From assembly GCF_038069945.1 (NCBI RefSeq), contig NZ_JBBPEV010000001.1, positions 930,001-994,000 of the forward strand: a stretch of 64,000 nucleotides of DNA. Reading direction: 5' to 3'. This DNA comes from Aquabacterium sp. A3 (GTDB taxonomy: Bacteria; Pseudomonadota; Gammaproteobacteria; Burkholderiales; Burkholderiaceae_C). Shown in pieces: positions 19,114-29,731 of the stretch; the stretch's first letter is position 1; each line of letters starts with the position of its first letter. The notes beneath the pieces were generated by a model, which saw only the letters and a list, made by a program, of their open reading frames with translations, did not search any database and was not told the origin of the DNA. The position numbers and the translations under genes were made by a program.

Positions 19114-19839
19114 TCAAGGCAGCACGATGGCGGGATCGTCAATCCAGCGCCATTGCCCGGCGGGCATATCGTCTGGCAGGGTCAGGCGGCCAATCTGGCT
19201 GCGGTGCAGGGTCTCGACCCGGTTGCCCACCGCCGCCACCATGCGCTTGACCTGGTGGTACTTGCCCTGCAGCAGGGTCAGGCGCAGGTGCAGGGTGTCG
19301 GCCTCGGCGGCCGCGGCCGCCACCGGCTCGGGGTCGTCGTCCAGCACCACGCCCTTGAGCAGCTTGTCGCACATGGCCTGGGTCACCGGGTGCTTGCAGC
19401 CCACCTCGTACACCTTGGGCACGTTCTTCTTGGGCGAAGTGAGCTGGTGCAGCAAAGGGCCATCGTCGGTCATCAGCAGCAGGCCGGTGGTGTCTTGATC
19501 CAGCCGGCCCACGGGCTGCAGGCCCCGGCGGCGCAGCGGCGGCGGCAGCAGGTTGTGCACGCCCGGCCAGGCCCCGGGCTTGAGCGAGCACTCGTAGCCC
19601 GCCGGCTTGTGCAGCATGATCAGGGCACGCACGTGGCTGACCCAGGGCTGCCCCTCCACCACCATGTCCAGCCCGTCGGCGGGGAACACCGCCTCGGGGT
19701 CATCGACCGTCTGGCCGTTGACCTGCACCAGGCCATGGAGGATGAGGCCATCGCAGGTGCGGCGCTCGCCAAAACCCTGATCGAACAGGATGTCGCACAG
19801 GTGCTGGTGCCCGGCAGGAAGTCTTTGTTTTTTGGCCAC
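19114..19839 (-). CDS. rsuA: Ribosomal small subunit pseudouridine synthase A (RsuA-type)
   Basis: A 241-residue pseudouridine synthase, probably modifying U516 of 16S rRNA. An N-terminal S4-like RNA-binding domain (about 10-65) precedes the catalytic domain. The catalytic aspartate is in GRLDQDTTGLLL (Asp114), with HKPAGYECS (77-85) and GKYHQVKRMVAAVGN as the other RsuA-family motifs. GYECS rather than GVLSS is typical of RsuA. It lies between the retropepsin-like gene and ribF on the same strand. Confidence 0.92.
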   Translation of the reverse strand: MAKKQRLPAGHQHLCDILFDQGFGERRTCDGLILHGLVQVNGQTVDDPEAVFPADGLDMVVEGQPWVSHVRALIMLHKPAGYECSLKPGAWPGVHNLLPPPLRRRGLQPVGRLDQDTTGLLLMTDDGPLLHQLTSPKKNVPKVYEVGCKHPVTQAMCDKLLKGVVLDDDPEPVAAAAAEADTLHLRLTLLQGKYHQVKRMVAAVGNRVETLHRSQIGRLTLPDDMPAGQWRWIDDPAIVLP

Positions 19840-19849
19840 GAGATCGTCG

Positions 19850-20512
19850 TCAATAGCGGCGCGTCAGCCGCAATGTTTCGTTGGTCTGGTTCATCTGGAA
19901 TCGACCGAGGAAGGAATTGCCCAGCAAAACCACGGGCATGGCCATCGGCACCACCGAGGCCTCGACATCAAACACCTCGACGTTCTGGATGCGCACCGAA
20001 CGCAAGTTGACACGGTAAGCCCGGACCACGCCGTTGGCTGTGCCCATCTGGATGGGGGTGCCATTCTCGAACTTGATGCCCAGGCGCCGGGCCTCTTCAG
20101 CGCCCATGGCCACCGACGTGGCCCCGGTGTCGACCACAAAGCGCACGCTGCGCCCGTTGATGGCGCCCTGTGCAAAGTAGTGCCCGCCAGTGCCGGCCAT
20201 CAGCACGATCTCGCGCGCGCCACCACCGCCGCCACCCTGGCCCATGATGATGGTGGGCACACCACCCAGGGTGATGGTGTCACGCTGGCCATCGACCTCG
20301 ATCACGGTCTGGTCGCTCTGAACACTGACGACCTTCACGCCCTGGTGGGACTGGCCTGCGGCCAAGGCCTTCGGCGCACCACCATTGATGACCAGCAGGG
20401 CCTTGCCGCCCATGTGGCCCGTCATGGCCACGCTGGCCGCCTGGGCACCTGCGCCCAGCACCAGGGCGGTCAAAAGGCATGTCACCCGAAGGCACGAGAG
20501 GGGCATCGCCAT
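19850..20512 (-). CDS. Retropepsin-like aspartic protease (TIGR02281 type), exported
   Basis: A 220-residue single-domain clan AA aspartic protease predicted to act as a dimer. The first 26 residues form a signal peptide (MAMPLSCLRVTCLLTALVLG, then AGAQAA), so it acts in the periplasm or envelope. The active-site motif VVDTGATSVAM is intact (Asp128), and VVLLGNSFLGRF forms the second conserved element. A Gly-rich linker (QGGGGGGARE) joins the N-terminal region to the protease. Start at 20512 avoids overlap with yajQ; a start at 20539 is also open. Physiological substrate unknown. Confidence 0.87.
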   Translation of the reverse strand: MAMPLSCLRVTCLLTALVLGAGAQAASVAMTGHMGGKALLVINGGAPKALAAGQSHQGVKVVSVQSDQTVIEVDGQRDTITLGGVPTIIMGQGGGGGGAREIVLMAGTGGHYFAQGAINGRSVRFVVDTGATSVAMGAEEARRLGIKFENGTPIQMGTANGVVRAYRVNLRSVRIQNVEVFDVEASVVPMAMPVVLLGNSFLGRFQMNQTNETLRLTRRY

Positions 20513-20519
20513 GCGGGGC

Positions 20520-21011
20520 TCAATCCCGGAAGTTGTCAAACGAGAAGGGATGATCTGGCAACTCCTTGCGGATCAGGGCCATGGCCGCCTGCAGGTCATC
20601 GCGCTTGTTGCCCTGAATGCGCACATCTTCGCCCTGGATGCTGGCATTGACCTTCATCTTGCTGTCCTTGATCACCTTGACGATTTTTTTGGCCAACTCG
20701 GACTCGATGCCGGCCTTGATCGTGACGATCTGCTTGACCTTGTCGCCGCCGATCTTTTCGACCTTGCCCACGTCCATGAACCGAATGTCCACCTTTTGCT
20801 TGGTGAGCTTGTTGTACAGCACGTCACGAACCTGGTCGATCTGGAAATCACTGTCGCCGTAAACAATCACCTGCTTTTCCTTCTTCTTGAACTCCAGCGC
20901 GGCGCTGGTGCCCTTGAAGTCGAATCGGGTGCCGATTTCCTTCATGGCGGTGTCCACCGCATTGCCAACGGATTCAAGATTGGGGTCGAGTTTGGTGTCA
21001 AAGCTGGGCAT
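20520..21011 (-). CDS. yajQ: YajQ family nucleotide (cyclic di-GMP) binding protein
   Basis: A 163-residue YajQ/UPF0234 protein, with two ferredoxin-like folds. Some members bind cyclic di-GMP and modulate transcription. The N-terminal [19 protein letters not shown] and the RFDFKG and [15 protein letters not shown] motifs are diagnostic. A strong AAGGAGA precedes the ATG. Divergent from murB. Effector role in this organism is unproven. Confidence 0.93.
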   Translation of the reverse strand: MPSFDTKLDPNLESVGNAVDTAMKEIGTRFDFKGTSAALEFKKKEKQVIVYGDSDFQIDQVRDVLYNKLTKQKVDIRFMDVGKVEKIGGDKVKQIVTIKAGIESELAKKIVKVIKDSKMKVNASIQGEDVRIQGNKRDDLQAAMALIRKELPDHPFSFDNFRD

Positions 21012-21041
21012 GGGTTCTCCTTTGTCTGCGAAAATTCTGCC

Positions 21042-22103
21042 ATGTCCCTGTCGCCGTCCACCCCAGCCACCGCTGTTTCTGTCGAATTACCGATGGAACG
21101 AGGCGCCAGCCTGCGCAGTTTCAACAGTTTCGGCCTGCCATCCAACGCCCAGACGCTGGTGCGGATTCGATCGACGGCGGACGTGCGTCGCGTGGTGGAC
21201 CACCCCGAGCTGGGCCGTGCGCCCAAATTCGTCCTGGGCGGTGGCAGCAACCTGGTCTTGACCCGTGACGTGCCGGCCTGTGTGCTGAAGATGGAGATCG
21301 AAGGCATCCGGCTGCTGCACACCCATGAGGACGCCTGGGTGGTGGAGGCCGGTGCGGGGGTGGTCTGGCACGATCTGGTGGCCTGGTGCCTGGACCACGG
21401 GCTGCCAGGACTGGAGAACATGGCCCTGATTCCGGGCACGGTGGGCGCCGCTCCGGTGCAGAACATCGGTGCTTATGGGGTCGAGCTCAAGGACCGCTTC
21501 GAGTCGCTCGACGCCGTGGACCTCGTCACAGGCCGCACCGTGACCCTGGACGCTGCCCAGTGCCGCTTTGGCTACCGCGACAGCATTTTCAAGCAAGGGC
21601 TGGCGGGCAAGAGCGTGATCACGACCGTGAGGCTGCGCCTGCCCAGACCCTGGACGCCCATGCTGGGCTACCTGGAACTGGAGCGCAAGGTGCTGGAGAC
21701 CGGCATCTCGGCGCCCGATGCACGCCAGATCTTCGATTGGGTGTGCGCCATCCGGCGGGCCAAATTGCCAGACCCTGCCGTCATCGGCAATGCGGGCAGC
21801 TTCTTCAAGAACCCCGTGGTGACGGCCGAACAATGCCGTGACATCATCGGACGCGACCCGCACGTGGTGCACTACCCTCTGGACGATGGCAGCTTCAAAC
21901 TGGCAGCAGGCTGGCTGATCGACGCCTGTGGATGGAAGGGCAAATCCATCGGGCGTGCGGGTGTGTATGAGAAGCAGGCCCTGGTGCTGGTCAACCGAGG
22001 CGGCGCCAGCGGCGCCGAGGTGGTGACCCTGGCCAGGGCCATTCAAGAAAGCGTGTACGGCCGCTTCGGCATCCGGCTGGAGCCGGAGCCGGTGGTGGTG
22101 TGA
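21042..22103 (+). CDS. murB: UDP-N-acetylenolpyruvoylglucosamine reductase
   Basis: A 353-residue FAD enzyme that makes UDP-MurNAc for peptidoglycan. FAD contacts are in [11 protein letters not shown] (64-74) and [20 protein letters not shown]. The catalytic serine is in [12 protein letters not shown], with the C-terminal E-x-E-P-V-V. Type I (E. coli-like) by the long C-terminal domain. The frame is open far upstream over yajQ, but the ATG at 21042 ([10 protein letters not shown]) lies in the yajQ-murB intergenic region and family homology starts near residue 20. Confidence 0.95.
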   Translation: MSLSPSTPATAVSVELPMERGASLRSFNSFGLPSNAQTLVRIRSTADVRRVVDHPELGRAPKFVLGGGSNLVLTRDVPACVLKMEIEGIRLLHTHEDAWVVEAGAGVVWHDLVAWCLDHGLPGLENMALIPGTVGAAPVQNIGAYGVELKDRFESLDAVDLVTGRTVTLDAAQCRFGYRDSIFKQGLAGKSVITTVRLRLPRPWTPMLGYLELERKVLETGISAPDARQIFDWVCAIRRAKLPDPAVIGNAGSFFKNPVVTAEQCRDIIGRDPHVVHYPLDDGSFKLAAGWLIDACGWKGKSIGRAGVYEKQALVLVNRGGASGAEVVTLARAIQESVYGRFGIRLEPEPVVV

Positions 22104-22124
22104 GGCCGTCGCCTCAGGCCTTGC

Positions 22125-22442
22125 TCAGCCAAAGTGGCAGATGTAGTGGTAGGGCTCGCCCTCCACCTTGATCTCGAACGACGAATTGCCAGGCACGTTG
22201 TAGCTTTCGCCCGGGCCGTAGGTCTTCCATTCGTCCGAGCCCGCCATCTTGACGGTGCACTGGCCGGCCACGGTTTCCATGATCTCGGGCGCGCCGGTGT
22301 TGAACGTCAGGCTGGCGGGCAGGATGACGCCCACGGATTTGCGGGTGCCATCGGCCAGGGTGACGGTGTGCGACACGCACTTGCCATCGAAGTACACATT
22401 GGCCTGCGTGTTGACGGTGCCGGCCAGGGTGGTGGTGCTCAT
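22125..22442 (-). CDS. ppnP: Pyrimidine/purine nucleoside phosphorylase PpnP (DUF1255)
   Basis: A 105-residue cupin-like protein of the PpnP (YaiE) family, which phosphorolyses several nucleosides. Features are [13 protein letters not shown] at the N-terminus, [21 protein letters not shown] in the core and [16 protein letters not shown] near the end, with near-complete conservation. A clear AAGGAG lies upstream. It is 22 nt downstream of the argG start on the same strand side but is upstream of nothing else; the neighbour murB converges. Confidence 0.93.
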   Translation of the reverse strand: MSTTTLAGTVNTQANVYFDGKCVSHTVTLADGTRKSVGVILPASLTFNTGAPEIMETVAGQCTVKMAGSDEWKTYGPGESYNVPGNSSFEIKVEGEPYHYICHFG

Positions 22443-22464
22443 GCTTGAAACTCCTTGAAATCGA

Positions 22465-23871
<1,407 letters not shown>

Positions 23872-23938
23872 GGTCAGGCAGAAGTGAAGAACGAAACCCC
23901 GAATTCTAGTCTCGCTGTGGTGGGCTGCCGCGCCTCAC

Positions 23939-25090
23939 TCACCCAAACAGCTCACCCTGGGCAGACGCCGGACGCCACACCGAAGGATCAAAGCCGCTGG
24001 TGTCCAGCATGGGGCCGGCGTGCCCCAGACCGTGGCGGGCGGCCGCCTTGCGCACCCGCTGCCGTATCAGTTCGCCCCAGACGCCCTGCCCCTTCATGCG
24101 CAATCCAAACGACGACTCGTAGACCTTGCCACCACGCAGGTCGCGGATGCGGGCCAGGATGCGCTCGGCCTTGAGTGGCACATGGTGCTGCAGCCACTCG
24201 GTGAACAGGGGCTCAACCTCCCAGGGCAGGCGCACGATGGTGTAGTGGATGGCCTGGGCCCCCGCCTGGGCGGCCGCCTCGATCAGGCGCTCGATTTCGG
24301 GCTCATTGAGGAAGGGGATGATGGGGGCCACATTGACGCCCACGGGCACGCCCGCCTCACGCAGCCGTTGCACGGTGCGCAAGCGCCGATGTGGCGCAGC
24401 AGCCCGGGGCTCCAGAATGCGAGACAGCCCCGATTCGAGCGTGGTGAGGCTGACCATGACGTAGGTTTGCTGCGCCGCCGCCGAGCGGGCCAGGATGTCC
24501 AGATCACGCTCCACCCCGGCAGACTTGGTGACCAGCGTGTAGGGGTGACCACAGGCCTGCAGCACGGACAACACGGCCCGCGTGATGCCCCATTCGCGCT
24601 CGATGGGCTGGTAGCAGTCGGTGGCTGCGCCGATGGCGATGGGCGAGCAGCGATGCGAAGGCCGAGACAGCTCGCGCTGCAGCAACTCGGCCGCGTTGAC
24701 TTTGGCCGTCAGGCGGGTTTCGAAGTCCAGCCCTGGCGACAGGTTGAGGTAGCTGTGTGTGGGGCGGGCGTAGCAGTAGATGCAACCGTGTTCACAGCCC
24801 CGGTAGGGGTTGAGCGACCACTCGAAGGGGATGTCGGGCGAGTCGTTGCGCGACAAAATGCTGCGCGCTTGCTCGGGCACGACCTCGGTGAGCCAGCGCG
24901 CCCCCGAGGGTGCATCCTCGGCATCGCTCCCATCGCGCCCATCGACCGGCCAGCCATCGCCCTCGGCCTCGCGGGCATCGCCCATGAAGCGATGTGGCAG
25001 GCGCGTGGCCGTGCCTCGGCCTTTGCTGGGCTGGGCCCGCTGCCTCAGGTCGGGCCAGGCAAGGGGTGGGTCATGGTCATCTGGCTGCAT
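23939..25090 (-). CDS. PA0069-type radical SAM protein (spore photoproduct lyase-like)
   Basis: A 383-residue radical SAM enzyme of the PA0069/Rv2578c family, distantly related to spore photoproduct lyase. The [4Fe-4S] cluster motif is CEHGCIYCYARP (Cys99, Cys103, Cys106), preceded by the family segment IPFEWSLNPYRGC and an N-terminal KGRGTATRLPHRF. GAATDCYQPIERE is also conserved. Biochemical function is not established. The ATG at 25090 lies inside a perfect palindrome matching a LexA box, with no separate Shine-Dalgarno, pointing to SOS control (inference). It follows dnaE by about 40 nt. Confidence 0.9.
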   Translation of the reverse strand: MQPDDHDPPLAWPDLRQRAQPSKGRGTATRLPHRFMGDAREAEGDGWPVDGRDGSDAEDAPSGARWLTEVVPEQARSILSRNDSPDIPFEWSLNPYRGCEHGCIYCYARPTHSYLNLSPGLDFETRLTAKVNAAELLQRELSRPSHRCSPIAIGAATDCYQPIEREWGITRAVLSVLQACGHPYTLVTKSAGVERDLDILARSAAAQQTYVMVSLTTLESGLSRILEPRAAAPHRRLRTVQRLREAGVPVGVNVAPIIPFLNEPEIERLIEAAAQAGAQAIHYTIVRLPWEVEPLFTEWLQHHVPLKAERILARIRDLRGGKVYESSFGLRMKGQGVWGELIRQRVRKAAARHGLGHAGPMLDTSGFDPSVWRPASAQGELFG

Positions 25091-25116
25091 ACTGTATTTT
25101 TATACAGTATGCAGCC
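25083..25116. promoter_or_regulatory. LexA-type SOS box in a 15-bp perfect palindrome over the start codon
   Basis: Arms GGCTGCATACTGTAT (25083-25097) and its exact complement (25102-25116) flank TTTT. Inside is CTGT-N8-ACAG (25092-25107), the proteobacterial LexA consensus, extended to TACTGTATTTTTATACAGTA, which is close to the ideal. On the minus strand the right arm contains the ATG of the radical SAM gene. It lies between the dnaE stop and that gene. No T-run follows, so it is unlikely to be a simple terminator. Confidence 0.8.
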
Positions 25117-25132
25117 GATCAGCAAGCCCTGC

Positions 25133-28100
25133 TCACCCCTCCCCGTACACCACCGTCGGCTCGGCCTGGGGCATCAGCTCTTTGAGGCGCTTGAGCGCCT
25201 GATCGCTGGGGAAGACGCGGGCGCGGTCGCCCAGGTCGAGCTCGCCCCGGGCCGAGATCTCGGGCGTGTGGCGCTCGACGATGACGCGCAGGGGCAGGCC
25301 CTGCACGGCGTCGGGCAGGTCGGGCTCAGCCGCAGGCACGCGCTTGGCCGGGAACTCTTGCAGCAGCGTGTCGATGGGCAGGGCCTGGTCGCGCGCCACC
25401 AGGCGCACAAAGCGGGCATGACGACACCGGGCCGCGGCCAGGCTCATCACCTGCTGCACGTTCAGGCGCAAGCCGCCTGAGAATCGGTCGGTTTGCACCT
25501 TGCCCTGGATGATGAGCAGCTCGTCGTCTTTCAGGGTGTCCTTGTTGGCGTCCAGCGTGTCCTGGTTGGCCACGGCCTCGATGGATTCGCTCTTGTCGTC
25601 CAGCTTGAAGATGGCCACGCGGCCGCGCTGGCCGTTGATGATGCGCATCTCGCTGACGATGCCGGCCACCATCTGCGGCTCGCGGCTGTCTTGCAGGTCG
25701 CTGATGCGCTTGGCAAAGCGGCGCACCTCGCGCTCGTGCTCGTCAAACAAGTGGCCCGTCAGGTAGAAGCCGATGGCGGTTTTTTCCAGCGTCAGCTGCT
25801 CTTTGGTGGACCAGGGCTCGGTGGGCACCAGGTCGGGCTCGTTGGTGGATGCTGCGTGGCTGTCACCAAAGTCGAACAGGCCGCCCTGGTCGGCGTTGGC
25901 GGCCAGGGTGTCGGCGTATTCAAACGCCAGGCCCACGCTGGCCAGCAAACCGGCGCGGTGGGGCACCAGGTTGTCAAAGGCGCCGGCCTTGATCAGGGCC
26001 TCGACCACGCGCTTGTTGACCAGCTTGCGGTCCACCCGGCAGCAGAAATCAAAGAAGCTCTTGAATGGGCCGTTGGCCTCGCGCTCGCGCACGATGGCCT
26101 CGATGGCGCCCTGCCCCGTGCCCTTGACGGCGCCCAGCGCGTAGCAGATGGTTTTGCTGTCGATCGGGATGAAGCGCCACTGGCCCTGGTTCACATCGGG
26201 CGGCGTGAAGCGGATGCCGAAGTTCTGCGTGGCGTCGTCGTGGAAGATCTTGAGCTTGTCGGTGTCGTCGCTGGCAATCGTCATGTTGCCTGCGAAGAAC
26301 TCGGCGGTGTAGTGCTGCTTCAGCCAGGCCGTGTGGTACGCCAGCAAGGCATACGCGGCCGCGTGCGACTTGTTGAAGCCGTAGCCCGCGAACTTCTCCA
26401 TCAAGTCGAAGATCTCGTTGGCCAGTTGTTCGCTGATGCCGTTCTTGGCCGCACCTTCGGCAAACAAGCCGCGGTGGTGCTGCATCTCCTCGACCTTCTT
26501 CTTGCCCATGGCGCGGCGCAGCAGGTCGGCGCCGCCCAGCGAGTAGCCCCCCACGATCTGGGCCACCTGCATCACCTGCTCCTGGTAGACCATGATCCCG
26601 TAGGTCTCCTTGAGCACCGTCTCCATCAGCGGGTGCGGGTAGGTGACCTCTTCCTTGCCGTGCTTGCGGGCGCAGAACGAGGGGATCAGGTCCATGGGGC
26701 CCGGACGGTACAGCGCCACCAGCGCGATGATGTCCTCGAAGACGCTGGGCTTGGCGTCGCGCAGCATGCCCTGCATGCCACGGGATTCCAGCTGGAACAC
26801 GGCCACGGTCTTGCCCTCGGACAGCAGCCGGTAGGTGGCCGCGTCGTCCAGCGGGATCTTGGCGAAGTCGAAGTCCTTCTGGTCCGGGTGGCGGGCCATG
26901 ATGAACTCTTTGGCCGTCTCCAGGATGGTCAGCGTGGCCAGGCCCAGGAAGTCGAACTTCACCAGGCCGATCTGCTCGACGTCGTCCTTGTCGTACTGGC
27001 TCACGGCCGAGTCACTGCCCGGCTGCTGGTAGAGCGGGCAGAAGTCGGTGATCTTGCCGGGCGCGATCAGCACGCCGCCCGCGTGCATGCCGATGTTGCG
27101 CACCATGCCCTCGACGCGCTCGGCCAGCTCCAGCAGCGCGGCCACTTCTTCTTCGGCCTTTTCGCGCTCGTTGAGCTCGGGGGCCTCGTGGCGGGCGTAG
27201 ATGACCTTGGCCTTGTCGGGGTCGAAGTCGGGCGGCAGCTTGGCCAGCGTCACCGTCTTGCCCGGTGGCGCCGGGATCAGCTTGGCGATGCTGTCCACAT
27301 GGCCATAGCCCATGCCCAGCACCCGGCCCACGTCGCGCAGCGCGGCCTTGGCGGCCATGGTGCCAAAGGTGGCGATCTGGCTGACGGCATCGCGGCCGTA
27401 GCGGTCTTTCACGTAGTCGATGACGCGGTCGCGGTTGCCCTGGCAGAAGTCGATGTCGAAGTCGGGCATGGACACCCGCTCGGGGTTCAGGAAGCGCTCG
27501 AACAGCAAGTTGTACTTGAGCGGGTCGAGGTCGGTGATCTTGAGCGCATAAGCCACCAGCGAGCCCGCCCCCGAGCCCCGGCCCGGCCCCACCGGGCAGC
27601 CGTTGTTCTTGGCCCAGTTGATGAAGTCCTGCACGATGAGGAAGTAGCCCGGAAAGCCCATCTTCAGGATCGTGTTGATCTCGAAGTCCAGGCGCTCCAC
27701 ATAACGCGGGCGCTCGGCATCGCGCTGGGCCGCATCGGGGAACAGGTGCAGCAGCCGTTCTTCCAGCCCCTGGTGCGACAGCTCGCGGAAGTAGTCTTCC
27801 ATGGGCTGAGGCTGGCCGTCGGGCATGATCGGCGTGGGGAAGTCGGGCAGCTGCGGCTTGCCCAGCACCAGCGTCAGCGAGCAGCGCCGGGCAATGGCCA
27901 CCGTGTTGGCAATCGCCGAGGGGATGTCGGCGAACAGGGCCTCCATCTGCGCGGCCGTTTTGAAGTGCTGCTCTTTGGTGAAGCGCTTGATACGCTTGGG
28001 GTTGCCCAAGGTTTCGCCTTCGGCCACGCACACGCGGGCCTCGTGGGCCTCGAAGTCGTCGGGCTCCAGAAACTGGATGGGGTGGGTGGCCACCACGGGC

Positions 28101-28672
28101 AACTGCAGCTTGGCCGCCAGCGGCACCACACCCCGGATGTGGGGCTCGTTGGTGGCGTGTCCGCCGCGTTGAAGCTCGATGTAGAAGCGGCCCGGAAAGG
28201 CCTCGGCCAGCTTGCGCGCCCAGGCCTCGGCCTTGCCCGCATCGCCCATCAGCAGGGCCTGGCCCACGGGGCCCAGGTCGGCGCCGCTCAAGCAAATCAG
28301 GCCGTCGTTGTTGGCCACCAGCGACTGCCAGAACACCCAGGCGTGGGTGCGTTGCCCGGGGGCCGTCCAGGCCTCGCCCAGCAGCTCGCACAGGCGCAGG
28401 TAGCCCTGGCGGTTCTGGATGAGCAGCAGCAGGCGCGTGGGCGCTTTGGCGCCCTCTTCCGGCTCCAGCCACACATCGGCCCCGATGATGGGCTGCACGC
28501 CCTTCTTGCGCGCCCCGCTGTAGAGCTTGACAGCCCCGAACAGGTTGCTCAGGTCGGTGACCGCCACCGCCGGCTGGCCGTCCTTGGCCGCCGCCTTGAC
28601 AAGGTCGTCGATGCGCAGGGTGCCGTCAACGACGGAATACTCGGAGTGGGATCGCAGGTGAACAAAGGCCAT
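25133..28672 (-). CDS. dnaE: DNA polymerase III subunit alpha
   Basis: The 1179-residue replicative polymerase subunit of the C family. It has an N-terminal PHP domain (FVHLRSHSEYSVVDG), the polymerase palm with MPDFDIDFCQGNRD carrying catalytic aspartates, the GPGRGSGAGSLVAYAL motif, a helix-hairpin-helix region (GAFDNLV), an OB domain and a C-terminal tail. Sequence is DnaE1, not the error-prone DnaE2, by overall length and tail. The ATG at 28672 (MAFVHLRSHS) is the family start. The longer frame adds 17 unconserved residues. Confidence 0.97.
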   Translation of the reverse strand: MAFVHLRSHSEYSVVDGTLRIDDLVKAAAKDGQPAVAVTDLSNLFGAVKLYSGARKKGVQPIIGADVWLEPEEGAKAPTRLLLLIQNRQGYLRLCELLGEAWTAPGQRTHAWVFWQSLVANNDGLICLSGADLGPVGQALLMGDAGKAEAWARKLAEAFPGRFYIELQRGGHATNEPHIRGVVPLAAKLQLPVVATHPIQFLEPDDFEAHEARVCVAEGETLGNPKRIKRFTKEQHFKTAAQMEALFADIPSAIANTVAIARRCSLTLVLGKPQLPDFPTPIMPDGQPQPMEDYFRELSHQGLEERLLHLFPDAAQRDAERPRYVERLDFEINTILKMGFPGYFLIVQDFINWAKNNGCPVGPGRGSGAGSLVAYALKITDLDPLKYNLLFERFLNPERVSMPDFDIDFCQGNRDRVIDYVKDRYGRDAVSQIATFGTMAAKAALRDVGRVLGMGYGHVDSIAKLIPAPPGKTVTLAKLPPDFDPDKAKVIYARHEAPELNEREKAEEEVAALLELAERVEGMVRNIGMHAGGVLIAPGKITDFCPLYQQPGSDSAVSQYDKDDVEQIGLVKFDFLGLATLTILETAKEFIMARHPDQKDFDFAKIPLDDAATYRLLSEGKTVAVFQLESRGMQGMLRDAKPSVFEDIIALVALYRPGPMDLIPSFCARKHGKEEVTYPHPLMETVLKETYGIMVYQEQVMQVAQIVGGYSLGGADLLRRAMGKKKVEEMQHHRGLFAEGAAKNGISEQLANEIFDLMEKFAGYGFNKSHAAAYALLAYHTAWLKQHYTAEFFAGNMTIASDDTDKLKIFHDDATQNFGIRFTPPDVNQGQWRFIPIDSKTICYALGAVKGTGQGAIEAIVREREANGPFKSFFDFCCRVDRKLVNKRVVEALIKAGAFDNLVPHRAGLLASVGLAFEYADTLAANADQGGLFDFGDSHAASTNEPDLVPTEPWSTKEQLTLEKTAIGFYLTGHLFDEHEREVRRFAKRISDLQDSREPQMVAGIVSEMRIINGQRGRVAIFKLDDKSESIEAVANQDTLDANKDTLKDDELLIIQGKVQTDRFSGGLRLNVQQVMSLAAARCRHARFVRLVARDQALPIDTLLQEFPAKRVPAAEPDLPDAVQGLPLRVIVERHTPEISARGELDLGDRARVFPSDQALKRLKELMPQAEPTVVYGEG

Positions 28673-28723
28673 GGGCAGGATTGTAAGAAGCCGCTGGGGG
28701 GATCGCCGGGGAAGGTCTGGCAA

Positions 28724-29659
28724 TCAGGCCACCAGCAAGCCCTCATCCAGCATCTGCTGAACGATGTTGGCCTGCAGCACGTCCCGGCGGCGCTTGGCGG
28801 CCGGGCGCGATGCCAGCCCGGCCATCCACCGCTTGAACTCCACAAACACCGACGGCGCAATGGTGCGCATCAAGGCCATGCGGCCGGTGACCGACACCAC
28901 GGTCTGCTCAAACCGCGCCACTTGAAGAAACATCTCGGCCCGCTGGGCCTGCACTGGCCAGATGTCGTCCTCATCGTCGGTGAACCGAAACGGATGAGGG
29001 TCGCCGTCCACGGCCACCCGACGCAGAAAGTCCACCATGAACCCCTTGTCGTTGATGGCCGATTCCAGTTGGTTGTCCATGCGCCTGAAAGAGCGGTCAG
29101 CCCCTTGCAGCACCTTGAGCATGGAGCCGTCCAGCCGATTCATGCGGCCAATGAACTGCACCCGCTTGCGGGCATCCCACAGCAAATCGACGTCTTGCGT
29201 CGCCAGGGCGCCGGCCTGGATGCGCACCGACGCCGCCATTTCGTACGCGTACAAGGCATGCGTGCCGACCACCGTGAAGTGCTCGCCCAGCCCCGCCGCC
29301 TCCAGCGTGTTGAGCACGCTGACCACCACATTGGGAACGCGCCCCACCTTGAGGGCCTTGTTCAGGCGCTCGGCCTCACGCAGGGCGTCGTCCAGTGAGC
29401 GCTTGCGCGCCTCCGCCTGGTGCTTGGCCTGCATGAAGGCCTGGTAGGTGGCCTCGGTATCAGGGGTGCGGCGCCCCAGGCGCTGCTGCCGATTGTCTGG
29501 CAAGGTTTTGACCAGGTACTCGTAATCGCCTTCGCGCTTGAAGTACATGCCCCCTGCCACTTGCCGGGCCGATTGCGCGGCGCGCAGCCATTCTTGATGA
29601 ATGGCCTCGCCATCGATGGCCTGCCGAGCAGCATTGTCAGAGAGGGGTAAGTAATTCAT
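28724..29659 (-). CDS. Nucleotidyltransferase-fold protein (GSU2403/PF12281-like)
   Basis: A 311-residue protein resembling the GSU2403 family of nucleotidyltransferase-fold proteins. VVGTHALYAYEMAA (131-144) followed by TQDVDLLWD (Asp156, Asp158) matches the G-[ST]-D/H and DxD metal-binding layout of that superfamily. A helical N-terminus (about 70-105) precedes it. Function unknown; relatives occur in accessory and toxin-antitoxin settings. The start at 29659 (MNYLPLSDNA) is preceded directly by a palindrome. Located between the gst and dnaE genes on the same strand, with 72 and 51 nt gaps. Confidence 0.75.
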   Translation of the reverse strand: MNYLPLSDNAARQAIDGEAIHQEWLRAAQSARQVAGGMYFKREGDYEYLVKTLPDNRQQRLGRRTPDTEATYQAFMQAKHQAEARKRSLDDALREAERLNKALKVGRVPNVVVSVLNTLEAAGLGEHFTVVGTHALYAYEMAASVRIQAGALATQDVDLLWDARKRVQFIGRMNRLDGSMLKVLQGADRSFRRMDNQLESAINDKGFMVDFLRRVAVDGDPHPFRFTDDEDDIWPVQAQRAEMFLQVARFEQTVVSVTGRMALMRTIAPSVFVEFKRWMAGLASRPAAKRRRDVLQANIVQQMLDEGLLVA

Positions 29660-29695
29660 CACCGTACAAATATTGTTTTTGCATTTTGTACGGTG
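29660..29695. promoter_or_regulatory. Operator-like inverted repeat upstream of the nucleotidyltransferase gene
   Basis: CACCGTACAAA (29660-29670) and its exact complement TTTGTACGGTG (29685-29695) are separated by 14 AT-rich bases. The inner arm ends directly at the start codon of the nucleotidyltransferase-fold gene. Surrounding DNA (29640-29720) is much more AT-rich than the neighbouring genes, as expected of a promoter. The binding protein is unknown. Confidence 0.65.
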
Positions 29696-29731
29696 AATCA
29701 AATTAAATCAATGACTTAAGAGAACAAACAG

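Noticed and set aside
20385..21041. Long N-terminal extension of murB
   Set aside because: It runs opposite yajQ and the retropepsin-like gene; MurB homology begins after 21042.
25083..25116. The palindrome as intrinsic terminator of dnaE
   Set aside because: No T-run follows on the minus strand, it overlaps the next start codon, and the core matches LexA consensus. A minor terminator role cannot be fully excluded.
25493..29398. 1301-codon open frame on the + strand opposite dnaE
   Set aside because: It is the complement of dnaE and the nucleotidyltransferase gene. The translation is low-complexity (His, Gln, Val, Gly) with no domain, a normal by-product of GC-rich codon use.
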